Shown here piece by piece: positions 59,866 to 64,000 of a stretch of 64,000 nt of DNA. Each line of letters starts with the position of its first letter. Position 1 is the stretch's first letter. The position numbers were made by a program, and so were the translations under genes. The notes beneath the pieces are model-generated. The model had not been told where the DNA came from. It was given only the letters and a program-made list of their open reading frames with translations, and did no database searches. The stretch spans positions 62,001-126,000 of the forward strand of contig JAFKGI010000011.1 of the NCBI GenBank assembly GCA_017307785.1. Direction: 5' to 3'. The stretch comes from Vulcanimicrobiota bacterium. GTDB taxonomy: Bacteria; Vulcanimicrobiota; Xenobia; Xenobiales; JADMJV01.

Positions 59866-60561
59866 GTGTTTACCAAGCCAATACCGGGCCCGGATCTCCG
59901 GGTGAATCAGTCCCTCCCCCCCGACAGCGGTGCTGCCGCCCAATCCATGGTGGAGGCCGCCCAATTCTTCCACTCGCGTGGCTGGCTCATGGGCACCTGC
60001 GGCAATTTGTCCGTTCAACTCCATCGCGTACCTCAACGAATCCTGGTCACCCCCTCCGGCAAGGACAAGTCCCGCCTTGACCCTGAGGACTTTCTCCTGG
60101 TAGACGAGCGCGGAATGAGCCTGACGGGCGCCGGACGCGCTTCGGAAGAACTCAGCGTTCATCAGGAGATCTATCGCCTGACCGAAGCCACCGCCGTCTT
60201 CCACGTGCACTCCCTTTCCAACAACCTTGCTTCCAGAATCTGGCTGGAAGCCGGCCACGTGACTTTCGAAGGCGTGGAAATGATCAAGGGCATCGCGGGC
60301 AAAACCCTCCACGACAAAGTTCTGCTCCCGATCGTGGCCAACTCCCACGACATGCCGGCCCTGGCCCGCTCGGTGGCAGCCGCCGTAACTTCCGACGTCC
60401 CGGCCGTGCTCGTCTATCAGCACGGCATCTACGCTTGGGGTCGCGACGCAGAGGCCGCCCGTCGGCACATCGAGATCTTCGAGTTCCTGCTCCAATATGC
60501 GGTCGAACTCCACCGATTGGGTCTCCCTATGCAGGACGGCCAGCGGAGGGGCATTGTCTGA
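59866..60561 (+). CDS. mtnB: Methylthioribulose-1-phosphate dehydratase MtnB (class II aldolase family)
   Basis: 231 residues. MtnB dehydrates 5-methylthioribulose-1-phosphate to the diketone used by MtnC in the methionine salvage pathway. The class II aldolase/adducin fold is clear: 'GWLMGTCGNLSVQL' near 39, 'ILVTPSGKDKSRLDPEDF' near 59, 'ASEELSVHQEIYRL' near 91, the zinc HxH in 'VFHVHSLSNN' near 110 and a third His in 'VLVYQHGIYAWGR' near 185. GTG start at 59866, 9 bases after AAGGA. The presence of mtnC two genes later in the same operon supports the assignment over other class II aldolases. Confidence 0.9.
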   Translation: MFTKPIPGPDLRVNQSLPPDSGAAAQSMVEAAQFFHSRGWLMGTCGNLSVQLHRVPQRILVTPSGKDKSRLDPEDFLLVDERGMSLTGAGRASEELSVHQEIYRLTEATAVFHVHSLSNNLASRIWLEAGHVTFEGVEMIKGIAGKTLHDKVLLPIVANSHDMPALARSVAAAVTSDVPAVLVYQHGIYAWGRDAEAARRHIEIFEFLLQYAVELHRLGLPMQDGQRRGIV

Positions 60562-61033
60562 GAAGACCGGCGCCCAGCAGGGCGAATTGCAGGTCTACCG
60601 CAGCCGTATCGCGGTCCAGAGCCAACAAGGCCCGGAATTTATCGACCTGACGGACGTCGTTCTTCGCCAGCTAGAACGCTGCCCGATTCGGGAAGGCTAC
60701 GCCCTGGTCTTCTCTCGTCACACCACCGCCGGAGTCGTGATCCAGGAAAATGAACCGTTGCTCCTCCAGGACATGGCGCGCAAGCTCAACCAGATCGCCC
60801 CTCCTGAGGAATCCTATGCTCACGACGACTTTTCCATCCGCACCGAAAACCTGATCGAAGAGATGGAGGCGAACGGCCACGCTCATTGCCAGGGCCTGTT
60901 CATTGGACAGAGCGTCCACGCCCCTATCGAGGGCGGAAAACTCGCCATCGGTCGCTGGCAGCGAATCTTCCTGCTCGAACTGGACAGCCCCCGGGCCCGC
61001 GAAGTGATCGTCCAGTTTGTAGGGATCGAATGA
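60554..61033 (+). CDS. YjbQ family protein (UPF0047)
   Basis: 159 residues from a TTG at 60554, 4 bases after GGAGG and overlapping the mtnB stop by 8 bases. Family motifs are 'ALVFSRHTTAGVVIQENEP' near 50, 'YAHDDFSIRTENLIEEMEAN' near 85 and 'GHAHCQGLFIGQSVHAPIEG' near 106, rich in conserved His. E. coli YjbQ has weak thiamine-phosphate synthase activity, but its true role is unknown. Here it is sandwiched between mtnB and mtnC with overlaps on both sides, which suggests a part in sulfur salvage or in clearing a reactive intermediate. Confidence 0.88.
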   Translation: MSEKTGAQQGELQVYRSRIAVQSQQGPEFIDLTDVVLRQLERCPIREGYALVFSRHTTAGVVIQENEPLLLQDMARKLNQIAPPEESYAHDDFSIRTENLIEEMEANGHAHCQGLFIGQSVHAPIEGGKLAIGRWQRIFLLELDSPRAREVIVQFVGIE

Positions 61034-61686
61034 AACCGGTCTACCTCCTCGACATCGAGGGCACCACCACTCCGATTTCCTTTGTATATGAAGTGCTTTT
61101 CCCGTTCGCCAGGGCTCAGTTCGGCTCGTTTTTGCGCGACCATTGGGAAAACCAGGACATCCGCCAGGAAGCACTGGCTCTCAGCGAGGGAATCGAGAAC
61201 TTCGAGCAGGCGGAACAAGCGGCCCTATCCTTGATGGACCAGGACCGCAAACTCGGCGCCCTCAAATCCCTGCAGGGGCGGATCTGGGAGGACGGCTACC
61301 GGTCCGGCCAGCTCAAGAGCCAGATCTTTGACGAGGTTGCCAACCTGCTCCGCACGCGCAAGTCGGCCGGACTGCGAACTTACATCTACTCCTCGGGCAG
61401 CGTATTGGCCCAGAAATTACTGTTCGCCCATACCCCCGAAGGAGACCTGACACATCTGCTGGACGGCTACTTCGATACCTCCGTGGGGGCCAAAGGCGAA
61501 GCCGAAAGCTATCGAAAAATCGCCAACCAGATCGGGATCGCTCCCGGGGACGGCCTGTTCGCCACCGATGTCGTCGGGGAGGCTCGAGCGGCTCGGGAAG
61601 CGGGCTGGGAGGCCGCAATTCTGCTCCGTCCCGGCAACCATCCGCAGCCTGCTCACGACTTCCCGGAGTGGACCGCCCTAGACTGA
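61030..61686 (+). CDS. mtnC: Enolase-phosphatase / acireductone synthase MtnC
   Basis: 218 residues. A HAD-superfamily enzyme that enolises and dephosphorylates 2,3-diketo-5-methylthiopentyl-1-phosphate to acireductone. The start 'VYLLDIEGTTTPISFVYEVL' is the hallmark of MtnC (DxEGT in place of the usual DxDGT). 'TYIYSSGSVLAQKLLF' near 118 carries the Ser of motif II, and 'ATDVVGEARAARE' near 179 the motif III/IV Asp. ATG overlaps the yjbQ stop by 4 bases. The acireductone dioxygenase (MtnD) and MtnA are not in the window. Its end overlaps the convergent GerW-like gene by 9 bases. Confidence 0.93.
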   Translation: MKPVYLLDIEGTTTPISFVYEVLFPFARAQFGSFLRDHWENQDIRQEALALSEGIENFEQAEQAALSLMDQDRKLGALKSLQGRIWEDGYRSGQLKSQIFDEVANLLRTRKSAGLRTYIYSSGSVLAQKLLFAHTPEGDLTHLLDGYFDTSVGAKGEAESYRKIANQIGIAPGDGLFATDVVGEARAAREAGWEAAILLRPGNHPQPAHDFPEWTALD

Positions 61687-62292
61687 GGCCCCCAGGGTCG
61701 TATGGACCCGGTACCCCTCTGGAATCCCAAGTGCTCCCGCCGCCTGGCCCGGCGCAAGCAGGAGCACGCCTCGAAACACGACGCCACTCGCCCCGGCCAG
61801 GACGAACAAGGGTTCACCGGCCAGTTCTCCAGACCAGAGCTGCGAAGGAGCGGTCAAACAGCGGGCCTGGGGAAAGACCAGAGAAGGCTCTCCGATCACC
61901 AGGTCGACCGGTCCCTCCACCTGCTGAAGCCAAGCGCCCGGCGCAGGTGGATTCACAAGTGCACAACGCCCCTCGTGGACGAGCAACCAGCCTCCATCGT
62001 GCAGAGCAAAAATGCCAGGTCCGCTCTCCGTCAACGGTTTCGAGGGGGCGGGAATCCCCAGCGAAAAGAAGCTCGGTCCGTTCTCGCCCAGTTCGACCAG
62101 CCCCAGAGGCGTCACCTCCAGGCCTCCGCCAGCCCCCGGCCCCTCCGAAGTCTCGCCGCCACCCAACCCATACTGGATACGAGCCACAGGCAAATAGGTT
62201 CGTCCGCCCACCACAATCGGCTGACCGAATACAGAATCCACCGAAGCTCGGCGCGTCAACGCCTCAGCCACAATACTCAACGAATCTTTCAT
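61678..62292 (-). CDS. GerW/YtfJ-like sporulation-type protein
   Basis: 204 residues. The N-terminal 75 residues match the GerW (YtfJ) pattern: 'VAEALTRRASVDSVFGQPIV', 'YLPVARIQYGLGGG', then a Gly-rich stretch ('GPGAGGGLEVTPLG'). The C-terminal 120 residues are not part of the usual family (YtfJ is about 150 residues) and look beta-rich. ATG at 62292 with GAGGAGA 4-10 bases upstream. GerW family proteins occur well outside spore formers, so sporulation should not be inferred. It follows the lectin-like gene by 7 bases. Confidence 0.78.
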   Translation of the reverse strand: MKDSLSIVAEALTRRASVDSVFGQPIVVGGRTYLPVARIQYGLGGGETSEGPGAGGGLEVTPLGLVELGENGPSFFSLGIPAPSKPLTESGPGIFALHDGGWLLVHEGRCALVNPPAPGAWLQQVEGPVDLVIGEPSLVFPQARCLTAPSQLWSGELAGEPLFVLAGASGVVFRGVLLLAPGQAAGALGIPEGYRVHTTLGASV

Positions 62293-62299
62293 ACTCTCC

Positions 62300-63199
62300 T
62301 CAGGGCGTGGACTGATTGGAATTACTGGCCCATGCCACCGACATCCCGTTGCCGTTCTCGCGATAGATGACCAGATTGCCATCATCCTGCATGCGCAGGT
62401 AGCAATGCGAGAAAGCTCCCGGATCCCCGGCCTCCCAGACCAACTGATGAGCCCCGCTGAACATTCGCAGCACTCCGTCGTTACTCAAGCGCATGTTGAC
62501 GCCACCGCGCGAGTCAGTCATCGAATTCCACATCGGCTGATAGGGGCTACGGTCGAATCGGTATACGACGAGATTGCCGCCCTGCTGAAACAGGCACCCG
62601 TAGCGCCCGTTCGGCGAGCGCAACCAGGTGTTCACCGGCATATTCACCCCCGCCAGCAGGCGATCGCTCTCAAGCGGAGCCACGGGAGCCGCAGTTGTCC
62701 AATTCGCGGCCGCCTGCTGCTCGGGAGCCTGATAAACCGAGACCTGCTGCTGGACTGGGGGCGGGGCTTGCGGAGTCATCAGTGGCACCGGAGCGTTGGC
62801 CAGCTGAGCCCACTGGTCCGCCATCTTGTCAACCTCGGCCAGGCGGGCGCCGGTCACAGATGCCCAAGAATACAGGGAGCGAAGGGGCCGGACCTCGGCC
62901 GCGTCCAACTCCACCAGACACACGCAGGGCAGTTGACCGGCGGACACGCCCAACACTTGCCTGGCAAACGAAGCTTCGCGAGGCCGGTCGAAATGCATCG
63001 TAGCCACTTTCAAGCCGCTCAGCCCCGGACTACTCCTAAGGGCCTGCACCCTCTGCAGTAGTGCCTGCTGGTCGACACCCGGATGACTGGCACTGGCGCC
63101 AATCACCAGCAACATCAGCTGTCCGGGGCGATAGCCAGGAGCGCACCAAGCCAGGGAAAGGAGACCGAGAAAGAGAGCCGCGCGCAGGAAGAGCTTCAC
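62300..63199 (-). CDS. Secreted protein with bulb-type (mannose-binding) lectin domain
   Basis: 299 residues. A signal peptide ('LFLRAALFLGLLSLAWC') is followed by a 110-residue alpha/beta-looking domain ('LMLLVIGASASHPG', 'GLKVATMHFDRPREASFA'), a Pro/Gln linker (about 140-175) and a bulb-lectin domain (about 180-295). The lectin repeats are 'FQQGGNLVVYRF', 'LSNDGVLRMFS' and 'MQDDGNLVIYR', close to the QxDxNxVxY consensus, with two sites better kept than the third. It may bind mannose-type glycans outside the cell. It forms a pair with the GerW-like gene and diverges from rpoB. Confidence 0.83.
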   Translation of the reverse strand: MKLFLRAALFLGLLSLAWCAPGYRPGQLMLLVIGASASHPGVDQQALLQRVQALRSSPGLSGLKVATMHFDRPREASFARQVLGVSAGQLPCVCLVELDAAEVRPLRSLYSWASVTGARLAEVDKMADQWAQLANAPVPLMTPQAPPPVQQQVSVYQAPEQQAAANWTTAAPVAPLESDRLLAGVNMPVNTWLRSPNGRYGCLFQQGGNLVVYRFDRSPYQPMWNSMTDSRGGVNMRLSNDGVLRMFSGAHQLVWEAGDPGAFSHCYLRMQDDGNLVIYRENGNGMSVAWASNSNQSTP

Positions 63200-63259
63200 A
63201 TGGAGTTTTTCCAGTGAGGTACAGCAATCCCTACTCTAGAAAATACCCTTGAGTTTATC

Positions 63260-63288
63260 TTGACAGATCACCCACAAGTTAGTACCAT
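63260..63288 (+). promoter_or_regulatory. Strong sigma-70 promoter of rpoB
   Basis: TTGACA (63260-63265), exact 17-base spacer, TACCAT (63283-63288). The expected start near 63295 leaves a leader of about 190 bases before rpoB. Confidence 0.8.
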
Positions 63289-63347
63289 ACGCAACTAGCT
63301 TTTAGACCGGCCTGTGAATATTAACTGCAAACACAAGAATTAAAAGG

Positions 63348-63383
63348 AAAAGCGAGAGAGACTCTGAGTCTCCCTTGCTTTTT
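63348..63383 (+). terminator. Terminator-like hairpin in the rpoB leader
   Basis: AAAAGC (63348-63353) pairs with GCTTTT (63377-63382), and inside it GAGACT (63358-63363) pairs with AGTCTC (63367-63372). Together 15 of 16 positions can pair, and the hairpin ends in TTTTT (63379-63383). It lies about 55-90 bases downstream of the promoter start, so it could attenuate rpoB transcription. Confidence 0.55.
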
Positions 63384-63483
63384 GTGTGTTTACATGTCCT
63401 CACAGGTGGGAAGGAAGCACCCTCCGGTAGGCTTACGGGCTGACCGGCTATCGCCATACGCAGGAAGTTAGAGGAGAAACCCG

Positions 63484-64000
63484 ATGTCCATTCTCCGCAA
63501 TATCGACCCCGATAACGGGCGTCTGTCTTTCGGAAAGATCCCCAAGATTCTGGATCTTCCATATCTCATCGAGCTGCAACGCGCCTCGTACGAGAATGTT
63601 CTCAAAGACGGAATTCGCGAGACCTTCGCTGACATTTCCCCGATCGAAGACTTCACCGGTAACTTGGTGCTGGAATTCCTCGACTATCACTTAGACCCCC
63701 CAACCTACACCACGGAAGAATGCCGTGACCGTGATGCCACTTATGCGCGCCCCCTCAAGGTGCGCGTGCGCCTGATTACCAAAGAGGGCGGCGACATCAA
63801 AGAGGTCAAAGAGCAAGACATCTTCATGGGTGACTTCCCGTGTATGACGGAACGCGGAACCTTTGTCATCAACGGTGCAGAACGCGTGATCGTCAGCCAG
63901 TTGGTGCGCTCGCCGGGTATCTATTTCACCCAGAATATCGAGCTCAATCAAAAGAGGACTTTTGCTTGCACCGTAATACCGAACCGCGGCGCCTGGCTTG
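63484..64000 (+). CDS. rpoB: RNA polymerase beta subunit, N-terminal part (cut by window end)
   Basis: The first 172 codons of rpoB, starting at the ATG with GAGGAGA upstream. The beta-subunit N-terminus is unmistakable: '[20 protein letters not shown]', '[12 protein letters not shown]', '[20 protein letters not shown]', '[17 protein letters not shown]'. The gene has its own promoter and leader and is not directly preceded by rplJ-rplL as in many bacteria. The rest, including the rifampicin region, lies beyond the window. Confidence 0.97.
   Translation, partial: MSILRNIDPDNGRLSFGKIPKILDLPYLIELQRASYENVLKDGIRETFADISPIEDFTGNLVLEFLDYHLDPPTYTTEECRDRDATYARPLKVRVRLITKEGGDIKEVKEQDIFMGDFPCMTERGTFVINGAERVIVSQLVRSPGIYFTQNIELNQKRTFACTVIPNRGAWL

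Noticed and set aside
1..64000. tRNA, rRNA, CRISPR array, insertion sequence or prophage genes
   Set aside because: No tRNA T-arm with acceptor pairing, no regularly spaced direct repeats with unique spacers, and no transposase or integrase motifs were seen. The only spaced repeats are coding ones at 3.0-4.0 kb and 30.3-30.5 kb.

Overview
The window looks like chromosomal DNA of a free-living, GC-rich bacterium of uncertain phylum. Housekeeping genes (uvrA, hflX, tsaC, fabG, def, hemH, the start of rpoB) are interleaved with secreted, repetitive and hypothetical proteins. A Tat-type lipoprotein signal and a DUF3300 protein point to an envelope-rich bacterium, and a GerW/YtfJ-like gene is a family best known from spore formers. 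I cannot place the phylum from sequence alone; a deep, mostly uncultivated lineage in the Terrabacteria neighbourhood (for example Vulcanimicrobiota or Armatimonadota relatives) would fit but is a guess. GTG and TTG starts are common, genes are densely packed with 4-base start/stop overlaps, and three convergent gene pairs share a single CTAG as both stop codons.

Layout. 1-2.9 kb: end of a radical SAM gene, pgeF and a TPR protein (+). 3.0-10.7 kb: a minus-strand block with a membrane protein, a DUF4178 protein, a 61-aa membrane peptide, a membrane-anchored spermidine synthase-like enzyme, an FAD amine oxidase-like lipoprotein and a pentapeptide-repeat protein. 10.7-15.3 kb: two tandem paralogous phospholipase D-like proteins. 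15.4-25.1 kb: two glycine-zipper proteins, hemH, a SirB1/YccV fusion, a lytic transglycosylase, a subtilase plus ATP-grasp peptide-ligase pair and tsaC. 25.2-31.7 kb: hybrid histidine kinase, uvrA and a DUF3300 repeat protein. 31.8-35.2 kb: a phosphonate biosynthesis operon (phosphonopyruvate decarboxylase, nucleotidyltransferase, PEP mutase-nucleotidyltransferase fusion). 35.3-47.9 kb: M13 peptidase, hydrolase, methyltransferase, TerC, fabG, an XRE/N-formylglutamate amidohydrolase operon, M29 aminopeptidase with two sugar-nucleotide-type oxidoreductases, and hflX. 48.0-54.0 kb: four-FHA-domain protein, its coupled partner, a GH3 glycosidase and an MqnD-like protein. 54-59.5 kb: membrane and secreted proteins, flavin reductase, MFS transporter, def and an ACT-domain regulator. 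59.6-61.7 kb: a methionine-salvage operon (mtnB-yjbQ-mtnC). 61.7-64 kb: GerW-like protein, lectin-like protein, rpoB (cut by the window end).

The most interesting signal is in front of mtnB. A good sigma-70 promoter (TTGACG, 17 bases, extended TAACCT) places transcription at the ATG of a 30-codon ORF with seven cysteine codons in ten positions. It is followed by a hairpin that sequesters the mtnB ribosome binding site and by a competing complementary segment. This matches the logic of cysteine-sensing ribosome-mediated attenuation and would control sulfur salvage. Two intergenic regions (16.2-16.4 kb plus strand; 38.3-38.6 kb minus strand) look like structured non-coding RNAs with intrinsic terminators that I could not assign to a known family. 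The rpoB leader holds a terminator-like hairpin. No tRNA, rRNA, insertion sequence or CRISPR array was seen.
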